Positions 1 through 10,300 of a DNA stretch of 16,819 nt are shown in pieces. The notes under the pieces were generated by a model. The model was not told the origin of the DNA. It searched no databases and worked only from the letters and a program-made list of their open reading frames with translations. This DNA is from Trebouxia sp. TZW2008 (Eukaryota; Chlorophyta; Trebouxiophyceae; Trebouxiales; Trebouxiaceae): contig BDIU01000518.1 of the NCBI GenBank assembly GCA_002118135.1, forward strand, positions 1 through 16,819, given 5' to 3'. Position 1 is the first letter of the stretch; each line of letters opens with the position of its first letter. Made by a program: the position numbers and the translations under genes.

Positions 1-61
1 GCACCTCAGGAACCTCATTTTCAAGCTGCCTAAGCTTGCGAAAGTCAGGTCGACCAGCCAT
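1..61 (-). CDS. Possible 5' end of a gene running off the left edge (partial)
   Basis: Reading the minus strand from an ATG at 61, the frame stays open to the window edge and gives about 20 residues beginning MAGRPDFRKLRQLENE. The ATG has a good context (GGCATGG). The DNA around and upstream of it (about 1-170) is richer in CpG than the following 1.5 kb, as at the two other gene starts in this window. The frame is also open upstream of the ATG, and TTTCTGGCAG just before it could be a splice acceptor, so this might be an internal exon. I do not recognise the protein. Seen: open frame, context, CpG density. Inferred: that it is a gene. Confidence 0.4.
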   Translation of the reverse strand, partial: MAGRPDFRKLRQLENEVPEV

Positions 62-1739
62 GCCTGCCAGAAACGACTCTGAACTATTGGTAACCAAAAC
101 AAACGCTGCAAGTTGCAGTCGAGTGCTGTAACGTCACTGAAACGAGTACCGAGGCTCCGAAACCAATTGTAACAAGTCTGCGCTTGTCACACAGTAACTT
201 CCGTGAATAGGGAGTGTTGAGATAACACTGGTGGTTGTTGTGCAGGTCTGATAAGCGGAAGAAGTGATGAGTAATCATCAGCATGTGTAATGTAAATTGT
301 ATTGACGGTAATCCGTTACACATTGACAGACCTTACAAGATTGACACAGTGAACTAGTTGCCCATAGCTTGTCAGGGCTGCAGCAAGTCAAGAGATCAGC
401 AGCACAGGCTTACAAGGTGTGTGACAGTAGCATGTTGTGCTGTCAATGGCACATTCTGCCAGGCATGAGACTCTAATGCAACTTGTTCACCAAGCACAAG
501 TGTGCAAGCACGTCAATGAGTTGGCATTTCGTCAATCAAACATTGCTAGGCATTGACGGCGCATTGCCAGCAGCTTGTCAACCTTGATGTAGACCAGCAA
601 GGCAACAACATAGGCATGCACAGGTGAGCTAACTTGCCTGCATTGGCAAGCAAACAGACAGCACAGAGCACACCGTCAGCTCATCAGATATGGGCAGTCA
701 GACTTGTGCTATAGCCTGGCTATTACAGCTTTGATAGCGCCAACGTCACCTGCATTGCTGCATTTGCTCATTCAAGCTGGGCTGTGTCGCATGCATGCTG
801 AGCTGCTGAGGGCTAGCACTGCTTTGCAAAGATGCAAGCTCAAAGCATGTGAATACTGACTGTTGCAGCTGTACATGCAAGCAGACAAAGCAGGTGTGCA
901 CAATTGATAATCAGTCTGGAATTGTCATGAGCCCAGGAGATGCAAGGTGTGGAACAGCTTTGCTATGAGTTGCAGAGCAAGATTTGTATGGGGATGGCTT
1001 TGGCATCACTGACGTTCCTGCGTAGACTACTGTGCATCAGTCTTGACGACTTATACTTCTCCTCAGCCATTTGCAGCAATGACTTCTCAAGAATGTTGAG
1101 AGGTCATTGCGCACCATCATGCAAATAGCAGAAGCTCTGTTGATGCCATGTTGCTACACTTGAGCTTCAAGTATTTGATGTCATTCACAAGCAGCTTGGA
1201 CCGGGAGAGCCAAGCTGGACCTCCCTGGTCAGATGGTGCTCACAAGAGTGTAGCAGCAGCAAAAGTGAATGCCACAGTGCTTGTCAGCCTAGACTTCTGG
1301 CTCACATCGTCCTTGGAGCTGTCGCATGTAGTATAAAAACATCTGGTAACCTTGCTTAGGCACTTTTTGGGGCCCATCTTGAGGCAAGCTGTGAGAGCAG
1401 ATGGTCGGCAGGTCATTTTAGTGACAACCGCATGCCGAGTGTTTTGTCAGGGAACATCAGAGCTGCTTGTGGACCGTGTGCATGCACTGTGCAGAGTCCA
1501 GGATGCATTCTGATGCGCAAGCAGAGACAGATGTGTACAGAACCTCAGAAATTGTCAGGAGGGAAGTCTGTCTCAAGAGGTGTGCCAGCTGAGTATGTGC
1601 CTAGCTAAGCCACACATACTCACAGACATAAAGCCTGCACCATTGCTCTTCCTCAGAACTGAAGCTAGTAGTGGTGTGAATGCAGCATTGTCGCGTTCGT
1701 ACTTGTTGCCGACTTTGCCTACAGCCCTTGCTGCGTGCC
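62..1739. other. Gene-free stretch upstream of the EAF gene
   Basis: About 1.7 kb between the possible left-edge gene and the EAF start codon. Only short open frames occur, none with recognisable protein features or convincing splice signals. The DNA is TG/CA-rich and CpG-poor except near both ends. It probably holds the 5' untranslated region and promoter of EAF and, if the left-edge gene is real, its promoter too. I see no RNA gene or mobile element here. Confidence 0.6.
1332..1339 (+). promoter_or_regulatory. TATA-box-like sequence upstream of EAF
   Basis: TATAAAAA lies about 400 bases upstream of the EAF start codon. It is the clearest TATA-like string between 62 and 1739. The distance would imply a long 5' untranslated region or a leader intron, and there is no other support. 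Confidence 0.2.
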
Positions 1740-3529
1740 ATGGCCATTGCTGACATGGAAATCTCGCCCAGCGGCGAGTTCCCGATTCGTCTGGGCAGCA
1801 CCTTCGAGCAGCATCAGCACGATCCGTCCTATTGGTCTCTTCGCTACGACTTCAAGCCCGCCTCAATGAATACCGACGTTCCAGGCACTCTGAGGGTCGG
1901 CTCTGACAACCAGGTATGCGATCTGATGCAGAAACTGCCTGAGACTTTGATCGTAAGCTTTGCGACTGGCCGGCAGACTCCATGTAGGTGTCGCTGGATG
2001 TGGTGAACAAAGGCGCAGGACAAGGCGATTTGGAATTCAGCGGTCACCTTGACACCTATGATGGGCTTGACTGTGTGGCGATCTTTGATGGCGTGTCGTG
2101 GCAGCTGCAGCTCCTGACTGGATCTCTTAGACTTCGGTAGGTCAAGTGCAGATCAATTTTGTCAACTCTCTGCTACCCGCAACGCAGCGAGCATTATTGC
2201 AGCATGCAGCATGCGTATTGAGACGCAAAAATTGTCACGATGAGACCAGTGGCAAGCTTATTCCATGAAGGTTTTTCATGTGCAGACATGTCAAGGGTCA
2301 GTCAAGGCTGAGTCCTGGTCCCCAGGCTATGATGCCTGCCACACATGACACTGCTAGATCACAGCTGCCACCCGGCCCAGATATACTTCAAGCTGAGGTG
2401 CTGCTCTGCCTGTTGGTTGTGCATGTCTGAGCCCAGCGCCTGCAGTTGCAGTGTCACCGAAAGGCTGCTGGTGCCAGACATCGCCACTGCCAAACAAAGT
2501 GTGCAAGCCAACATGGAACTGATTCATTGTGCTTGCTATTGTGTGCATGCCTCCACTGCATGTAATGTCAGCCATCACTGCTTGCAACTTCCTCGACGCC
2601 TGTGTTCAGGTTGCGCTCTCAGATCTTGCATTGAACTGCCCAATCTGATCATGTTTGCTTCTCAATTGTACAGGTTCAAAGCCAGGTTGTCCATCACATG
2701 TCACGAGAAGCCAGCAGACAAGATGATGAGGACATGGCAAGTGCATCTGATGCCACAGATAGTGATGACCCCCAGGATGATGAAGCACACGAGCAACATC
2801 AGGCTCAGCATGCTGACACTGCCATAGACAGACCTGAAGCAATCCAGCAGCAACAGCTCCAAACAAATGGTCACCTGCACCTGTCGCCTGATGCACAACA
2901 GAGTTCTGATGAGAGTCAAGCTAGCACAGAAGATGATGAGGAGGAGGCTGCTGCAGTTCATCAGGTACAGTTCCTCACGGGAATTGCATTGGGTACCCAG
3001 GAAAATGTCCTTGTATTGAATTATCCTTACTCAGAAGTATTGCAATCAGCACGCAGTGTCTATTCTTCTTGCATTCTCCTTGCGATGAAAACATCCTTGC
3101 AGCGAGAGTGCTTGCATCACTTGACTGCAGCATTTTGCCAAGTGCATGTCAGCATCATTCTGGACATGTTCATGCTGAGCCAGTAATTTCCATGACGTTT
3201 AGCAATGAAGACGTCCTGCATGGACTTGACATGGCAATGTGCTTTCAGTGTATCCCTTGCTTGATCAAATGCATCATCCTTCTGTCGGCTTTTGTGGACA
3301 TTTGATGCTGAGCATGTTTGTTTGAGAGGCACTCAGTCAAGCATCCATGCAGGCGGCACATGTGCAGCAAGCACCACCTGCAACTGGAGCTGCCATGACT
3401 GATCTAGAGCGCCAATTCTTCGCCAACAGCCAAACCCCTTCCAGCTCAGAAAGCAGCAGTGACAGTGATCAAGAGAGCTTGAATCATGCCAGTGAAGACG
3501 ATGAAGACGATGGACTTGACCATTTTTGA
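1740..3529 (+). CDS. EAF: ELL-associated factor (EAF) homologue, five exons, 300 residues
   Basis: Exons 1740-1913, 1988-2136, 2286-2397, 2674-2964 and 3353-3529 join in phase; TGA ends at 3529. Residues about 14-110 match the EAF N-terminal domain: RLGSTFE, then LRYDFKPAS (residues 34-42, the family signature), then an IFDG..WQL..L..SLRLRHVKG end. In animals EAF binds the ELL elongation factor and supports RNA polymerase II elongation, so a nuclear role is inferred. Residues 111-145 are proline-rich. The rest is acidic and Ser/Gln-rich, with DDED, EDDEEE and EDDEDDGLDHF near the C-terminus, as in the family. The start at 1740 was chosen for its context (GCCATGG) and because family members begin shortly before the domain; ATGs at 1680 and 1755 are in frame. 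Weakest points are the exon 3 limits: its donor (GAG|GTGCTG) is poor, but the exon is required for phase. Confidence 0.8.
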
Positions 3530-4652
3530 TGCCATCCTGTATTTGTGCCAGCAATAGGTGCACACCATCTCCAGATTAATTTCAGACATGTACATCTTTC
3601 AGCTAATGTGTATGCAATCGTGGTCATGAGACCATCCTCCCTGTCAGCAGAAAACAGTCAGCGCGGTCAGAATCCTCCCTGTCAGCAGAAGACAATCAAA
3701 GCGGTCAGAAGTACAACAGCTCAAAAAGCTCCAGTTTCAATTGCTTGCTTTGAACGTTTTGCTTGAGCGTTTGCATTCTTTACAATCATTTCGCTGTCAG
3801 TGTTGTGCTTTTGCAAGAAAATTCGACAAGTCAGCATGTACACTCATATAGCGCTGTCAGAGCTGATACATCACACAGCAGGCACAAGGCATGTCAAGCC
3901 AATAGTGCATGCAATGCTAACAGTGGGAGATATTCTTGCTTGAGTGAACATGATTCATATGCCGCCTGCAGATCTGAATGCTTGCCTTATCTGACAGCAA
4001 CATCTGTTGCTTGAATTGGACTGTACATGTAAAAAGCACGGCTGCAAAAAGTTAGGGACCAGCACACACTCAGGACCTTCATGACGGCAAATGTTCTTGA
4101 CAAAGGCTGTTTGAGCTGGATTTACTGATATTGTCAATTTCTTGCGTGTGTGCGTCACAACAGCATTCACTGCAACAGCAGTCAACAACGGTGGTCAGCC
4201 AAAGAGGCTGTGAAGCTACGTGTTCACACTTGACACAGCACACGAAACAGGGCGTGCACAGTGGCACAGGGCAAGAGCATAGACACCAACACATGTAGCA
4301 TGCCTCTAGACTTCAAGCTGCATTTGTGTTCTCAATGAAATGCATGCTGTTGATGTGCAGTGTGCACCATTCAGCTAGATCTGACTGATGTGTCACAGAA
4401 GCAGCTGTAAAGATGCGCGACAAAGCACTGATTCATGACAGGTCACACATCATAGAATCTCAGCTCAGCCAGGACAGTCTGATTGTACACGAGGCAAGGG
4501 CAAAGCCAACAGCGTGCACTTGCATATGCCTGTTGAAGGGTCCATTTATGCAACTGATCAATCCTGTCGTGATGCTTCCTGCCCCAACTATCAATACAGT
4601 TGCCAGCTGCGTCTTAAGCTTGGAAGAAGTTTGTCAACTTCAGCAAAAGCTG
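3530..4652. other. Convergent gene-free stretch (3' ends of EAF and of the minus-strand gene)
   Basis: About 1.1 kb between two stop codons that face each other. Only short, unconvincing open frames occur. The stretch should hold both 3' untranslated regions. TGTAA at 4028-4032 on the plus strand resembles the polyadenylation signal of chlorophyte algae, but lies 500 bases past the EAF stop, so the assignment is weak. The only internal structure I see is the 38-base tandem repeat at 3634-3709. Confidence 0.55.
3634..3709. repeat. 38-base direct tandem repeat, two copies
   Basis: Two adjacent copies (3634-3671 and 3672-3709) both begin ATCCTCCCTGTCAGCAGAA and end GCGGTCAGA, with a few mismatches. 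They lie just downstream of the EAF stop codon, outside coding sequence. They show that short tandem duplication also happens outside introns here. Confidence 0.85.
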
Positions 4653-6941
4653 TCAGGTTTGGCGCAATGCCCAAGCTGGGCCCTTAGTGGCTGAGTAGTA
4701 ATGCATCAAGCCAGCAAACATGAGACATGCACCTGCAGTGTCCTTTGCAATGGTGCCCAGTTGGGGTGCAGCACTTGTTCGATGGCTACGGAAGACAGCT
4801 AGATCTGCAACATTAGGATCATAGCCATTTGCTGCTCTGCAATCAAGCTCAGCTTGTATCCTGGAACAATGCAGTCTAACTGTTTGGTCACCGTCCGGAA
4901 GCTTCTGCAAAGACCCACGCTGCTCTAACGTTTGAAGCTCCTCTGTTGTTTTGAATTCGATTTGACAAGTCTGCATGCTGGCATCATTCTTTTTTGAATC
5001 TGAACATTGTGTTGCCTGGTTGGCAGGTGTGATTTGTCTGGCAGGTGGCTGTTGTGTTGTCATGTGTTGTTGAGCAGGGGTCTGCAATGGAGCCTGGGAT
5101 TCATCTGGCGCCTGTTCATGGGATGCTTGCACTACAGAGCCTGTTCTACTTACTGTGAAGGCGTCAGCTGCAGCTGCAGTTTCATGCAGAACTGCAGAGC
5201 ACAAAAAGAGCTTGGATGAGGAATTCTGCAGTGCGTCTATGGGTCTTGGCATTGCGTGTTTCAAGTAGACACAGCACTTTAGGATCATGCATGGCCATGT
5301 AGTACAATACGCTCTGCTCAACATGACTATGCAAGTGTTTTACTGGAGATAGGCCATATGGAACAATATAGACAATTGAAGAATTCCACGTCTTCAGCCA
5401 ATTGACTTTGGGAAGAGCTCACCTGCAGCATGTGGTGTTCCAGCCTAAATAGCACAGAATAATCATGCATGGCCATACAGTGTTGCTGCTCAATGTGAAT
5501 GGCTAGATGTCACATTGCCAATAAGTCATATGGAATACTGCTGAAATCAAAACTTCTGTATGCTCAGTCAGCTGACATTGAGAAGACCTCACCTGCAGCA
5601 CGCCACCTCTTCCTATTGATGAGCAGATCCTCATCGCTTGAAGCAGTATTTGTTGATAGAGAATTTGCTGCAGTTTGCTGCCGCTTTCTGCGCAGGCTAC
5701 TGCTGTCTGAAGCTACATTTGGCATGATGTTGATGCAACTGTGCTGATGGCTTTCCTTGGCTGTATTCGCTGGTTTCTGATTCAAACCCGCATCCACTGC
5801 GTTGGCCGCCAGGAGATTTGGCCTGGATGACTGTTGCACAGTGCTGCTTGGCTGTTGCATGTCTGACTTTAGCTGTCGACTCAGCTGTGGAGGTGTTGTC
5901 GGAGTCGGAGCAGACTGCAGCAGCTGCTTGCATTCTGCCAGCACTCTAGCAACTTGAACGGTGTTCTGCAGGGAGACTTGCGTATCAGCATGACAGCTAT
6001 GCAGCTTGGCCATGAAAGCATTCACATCAAACTGGCTTGCTTTGCATGTTGCATTTGCCCAATGGCGCTGCAGGGGACATCAGCATCACAGAATGGATTT
6101 GCCTGCTCAACGCATCATGCTCCACTTCTGAGCTCAACATTGGGCAGTCTGTGAGCTTTTTGCAGCATGTCTGCTGCGTGCATACCTTTTTGTCTGCTCT
6201 TAGTGCACACCGAGTAGACAGCAACACATTCTCCTGACCCAGGCGAGCAAGAAAATCCTGTGCAGGCATTCACAAGCACAATTTGACACTCACAAATATT
6301 TTGACTGTCCATGAGAGTTTTAGCATGAAAGCCATATCTTGACCAGTTGCACAGGTCATAAGCATCAGTATGTACAGGGGCATAAGCATGAGTGCAACAG
6401 CATCAAGTAATTTACCTTCTTCTCCCATGGTGTTGGCCTCACAGACTCAAGCGTGAGGATCCAGGTAAACGGAACATTCTGCTTCTTCTTGCCACCTACA
6501 GCAATAAGCACCGTGCATATGTAATAAACAAATAGTGGTTGCTGTGCTGATGTTGCAGCTCACAAAGTTGAACACAGTTTGCACAGGCCTGAGCAGGCAA
6601 CAGGTGGTGTGCTCACCCATGTTATAGTCATGCTGCTGCAGATACAGACCGCCGGCACATTGTGGGTTCCGCACCAGTTTCTTCAGCACAGCCAACCGGT
6701 GTATAGTTGCGGGTTGATGCCCAGTTTGAGCTCGAATGAAAGCCAGCATATCTCCGGGTTGAGCTGCACCCGACTTGACAAGCGCGTTTCCATCTGTGAC
6801 TCCCCAGCATGGCAGGAAGACAGATGCTGTCGTTCCGTACAGTGCACCATTGGGCAGATCGCCATCCAGCGTTCGCTGGTGGTCATGCTCGGGCCCGATG
6901 GGGACCAGATACAACCGCGACTCTCGCGTTGTGCAAGCCAT
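4653..6941 (-). CDS. Unrecognised five-exon gene, 484 residues, probably nuclear
   Basis: Minus-strand exons 6941-6617, 6495-6416, 6257-6186, 6031-5593 and 5191-4653 join in phase (1455 bases with TGA). Most splice sites are strong, for example G|GTGAGC, AAG|GTAAA, AAG|GTATGC, CAG|GTGAG and a pyrimidine-rich TTTTTGTGCTCTGCAG. Start context is CGGCATGG. Residues 1-135 look like a compact domain rich in conserved-type residues (GDMLAFIRAQ, VPFTWILTLESVRPTPWEKK). Residues 160-198 could form an amphipathic helix. The rest is Gln/Ser/Thr/Pro-rich, with SDED at 291-294 and basic patches RRKR (273-276) and NRKRWR (298-303) that resemble nuclear import signals. I do not recognise the family. The gene is divergent from the kinase gene, sharing a 430-base promoter, and convergent with EAF. 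Intron 4 carries a duplicated copy of its own donor region. The start of exon 4 is the least certain junction. Confidence 0.6.
5270..5610 (-). repeat. Tandem duplication (~170-base offset) carrying the exon 4 donor of the minus-strand gene
   Basis: Two diverged direct copies: about 5459-5610, which contains the true donor CTGCAG|GTGAGG (boundary 5593/5592), and about 5281-5440, which contains a decoy donor CTGCAG|GTGAGC (5423/5422). Shared landmarks include ATCATGCATGGCCAT, CATATGGAA and AAGA(C/G)CTCACCTGCAGCA. The decoy lies wholly in intron 4 and downstream of the complete exon on its own strand, the same geometry as in the kinase gene. Only about ten exon bases are included; most of the unit is intron. 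Confidence 0.75.
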
Positions 6942-7371
6942 GCCGTTTACCGAGTGTCACAGCGCTATCTCCAACCGTGATTCGCTTCGGCTGGAAGCTA
7001 GCGCTGTCTGCTCTTGCAGTGGTGACCTATCCAAGGGCAATGCTCAGCATGATCATGCTGCGTGTGCTGTGCGAATTCGCCTGAAATGCTCGATAAGATG
7101 GCATGTGATCACAAACTAGCAAAACTAATCCGAGGTTTGCGACAACGTCCGCGAAGTCGTCTCAACTTTCATTTGGTAACGGAGCGCAACACAGCTGCTG
7201 ACGCCTTCCAGCCGGTGCACACCGTCCGAAAGCGCTATCTAGCCACAACACCCACATCGTGCCAACGGGCTTGCGCAACCCGCTCACCAGCACTTTGTTG
7301 CGTGCGGTCTCATACTGCTTGCTGTTGTGAGGAGACATTTTGTAACGCAGCGCAAGTTGCTAAGCGGTCCT
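6942..7371. promoter_or_regulatory. CpG-rich divergent (bidirectional) promoter region
   Basis: The 430 bases between the start codons of the minus-strand gene (6941) and the kinase gene (7372). CpG is frequent here and in both flanking first exons (about 6640-7690), in contrast to the CpG-poor introns and spacers. No TATA box is visible. AGCGCTATCT occurs at 6961-6970 and 7231-7240, CGCTATCT again at 7513-7520 in kinase intron 1, and the variant GCGCTGTCT at 7002-7010. Inferred: a TATA-less, CpG-island-like shared promoter. Confidence 0.5.
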
Positions 7372-10300
7372 ATGAAGTCGTCAAAGAAGCTGATCAACGA
7401 GCCAGCTGACGCAGTGACCGAGTTTTTGAGCGGTTACGTCAGTTCCATAAAGCATGTCCAACTTCTCGAGGGCTCGCCCGACGTACGTGTATGCGGCTTG
7501 TGTACTGGCGCACGCTATCTCGCCTATTCTGCAACGTAGCAGCGAGCACAGCTATTTTGCTTGCCTTACAGATAAACGTGGTCGTGGACGTTTCTCCTGT
7601 GGCGAAAAACAAGGTGGCAATCATATCAGGTGCTGCACCTCTACCGGTACCATGATCACTGCCTGCTTCAGTCGCTCCATCTCGATCCTTGTGGACCTGC
7701 TCTGTGTCAAATGGCACTAGTTGCAAGAATTGACTGCAGCATGTGCTGCATGCTTGATACTAGGCTTGGCTGCAGTTAGCATTCTGTATTAGTCATGGTG
7801 GTCTGGACCTAACAAGGGAGTATCTGTCCCTCATCACATGAGTAGTGCAAAAGCAATGCAAAGCAAGAGTACCTCTTGAACCTCTTGACTGAATGCAGCA
7901 AAGCATAGTCACCTACAGCCAATGAGGCCATTATCCGAGTTCTTCAGGAACGCCATTCACTGTGGTGCTGCACACTCTGTTTTTGTTGAGGCGTCATGAA
8001 CAGTGGCTTTCCCTGAAGCTTTTCAGAAGCCACCAATAGTATCAAATTGTATTGCAAATTACACATAGCAGCATGGCTCATGACAGAGGAGTCAGCCCTC
8101 TCATAAAACAGGTCTAAGCAAACCAAGCAGAACCCTTTCTCAGCTTTCAGCTGTTGACATTTCTCACTTTCAACATTTATTCATTTTGCCGTGGACTTTC
8201 AACACGCAGTATAGGACTTCTTTACTGCAGTCAGAGCTGTTCAATATCTCAAAGGATGTGTCTTGCAGCAGGGGCAGGTGGTCATGAATTAGAGCAGTCA
8301 GGCAGGGCAGGTTGGCAACTGGAATTTCAGGGCATCTGTTCAATTCCATATTGGATAAAAAAGCTTACATGCATTCATGCTGTGCTCTGCATATTGCAGT
8401 CAAAGCATTCCTCACATTTAAGCTATTCAATTCAGGAGGAGGAGGTGGGCATGAGCCAGGGCAAAGCGGGTATGTAGGGCAGGGCATGCTGGCAGCTGCA
8501 GTGTCAGGGCACCTGTTTGCCAGCCCCTCCGCCAAAGCGGTGCTGTCAGCCATGAGAGCAGTGGCAAGCCCTGCTGGCTGCCTCCTCATTGTCACCAACT
8601 ATACAGGTCAAAGTCAAAATCCAACATACAAACAAGTCCTGTCTTCAACTTGTCCTTCACAGGTGCAATGAGTGCTTGGTCTGTGTTCATACTGCGTGTT
8701 GTCTTTGCTCTGTCATGATCAAGCCTGCGAGGTGATGTGATCAAGGCGTTGCTGTCCACCGTGAGAGCAGTGGCAAGCCCCGCCGATTGCCTCCTCATTG
8801 TCGTCAACTACACAGGTCAGTTGCACTCAGGGCCCTCCAATCACAGCGGGATGCTGCATTATTTATCTGAATTTGTGCTTGGGATTACATGGAGATGTCC
8901 ATCTGTGCTCAAGGAAAGGCTGATTGAGGCACCAGATCAAGCTGGCAAAGAAGTGTCTGGTGGCTATTACTCCTGTCCCATGCAATAAACAAGTGCTTGT
9001 TCTGTATATGCACAGTTTCAATCATGATTCAAGTCTACGGGATGTTGAGACCGAGGCAGTGTTGTCTGCCATGAGAGCAGTGGCAACCCTTGTTGAATGC
9101 CTCCTCATTGTCACTGACTACACAGGTCAGATTCAACCCTCTTGCCTCCAGTGCAGCAATCAAGTGTCTGTGTTTGTGTTTGACTTTTGCAAAAAGATCA
9201 ACCAAGGCATGCCATTTGGCACCCTGAGTTTTGTGCTGTTGCAGGTGACAAGCTTAAGCTGGTATAGCTAATCATATGAAAGCTTCGATGACTGGTGTGT
9301 TCATGATGCGACTTTACAATGTTGCTTCAGGCAATAAGCTGCAGTTTGGGCTGGCAGCAGCAAACGCAAGTTCAGAAGGGTTCAGGGCTGAGATGGTGCT
9401 GCTGGCAATCAGCTGAAGGTTGTGATTTCCATGATACAATTCTTCCATCACTGTACTGTTGCTGCAGGTGGCAAGCTGCAGTTTGGGCTGCGGTAGCTTG
9501 TGATTGGGTCCAAATTGTGACAGCAGAAAGCATGGCTTATGTCTTTTGCGGTGCAACAGGTGACAAACTGCAGTTTGTGCTGCAATGGCTGGTGACTGTG
9601 GAAAGCTAAGTGACGTCGCAATTTTACACCTTTTCTTTTGTACTCACACCTGAGCTACCATAATACTTGGCTAATGGCTTTTATGCTGGTGCAGGCGACA
9701 AGCTGCAGTTTGGGTTGGCGGCTGAGAACGCCAAGGCGGAGGGGTTCAAGGTGGAGATGGTACTAGTGGGGGATGACTGCAGCCTGCCAGGGCAGAGCAT
9801 TGCTGGACGTAGGGGCATTGCTGGGGCCATTCTGGTCACCAAGGTAACAATCTCTACCCTCTGCTACTTGCTTGTTGCTGTTTGCTGTGTGTCCTGAGTC
9901 AAAATTCTCATGTACATATGAATGCAGTAAACAAGCCGTCCTGGTCACAATGCTGGTGAAATTCAATGCAAAACTCATTTTTCGTTAGTACTTGATGCAA
10001 TGCAGATTGCTAGTGCCGCAGCAGCAGTAGGCAAGAGCCTGAAGGAAGTTACAGCAGCTGCAAGTGAAGCGACAATCTACGCAATACCTCCATACAGTCC
10101 ATGACACGATACGCTGCAGCTGTGAAGCTATTTGAATTGATTGCGGGTGCACAGCATATGGATTGCAGTGCAAAAAATCAAAGCTTGGCCTTGATGCATG
10201 CAGATTGCTGGCGCAGCAGCAGCAGAAGGCAAGAGCCTGAAGGAGGTTGCAGCAGCTGCAAGTGAAGCCGCTAACCTGGCTAGGTCAGTGGGGGTGGCCA

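Noticed and set aside
940..1336. Two 62-residue open frames upstream of EAF
   Set aside because: Short, CpG-poor surroundings, no splice signals or family resemblance; expected by chance.
2673..2683. B-box-like string GGTTCAAAGCC, considered as a tRNA gene
   Set aside because: It is the start of EAF exon 4; no cloverleaf arms or A box lie around it.
2345..2827. 160-residue plus-strand open frame overlapping EAF
   Set aside because: It overlaps EAF exons 3 and 4 in a different frame and is rich in Cys and His from TG/CA composition; the acidic frame of exon 4 and the exon phases favour EAF.
4413..4694. 93-residue plus-strand open frame between EAF and the minus-strand gene
   Set aside because: It overlaps the C-terminal end of the minus-strand gene, lies in a convergent spacer, and has no recognisable features.
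8743..9843. Copies of exons 3 and 4 considered as true mutually exclusive exons
   Set aside because: Most copies are truncated and run into stops, so they cannot replace the complete exon; only the exon 7 tail copy at 11681-11740 could act as a clean cassette.
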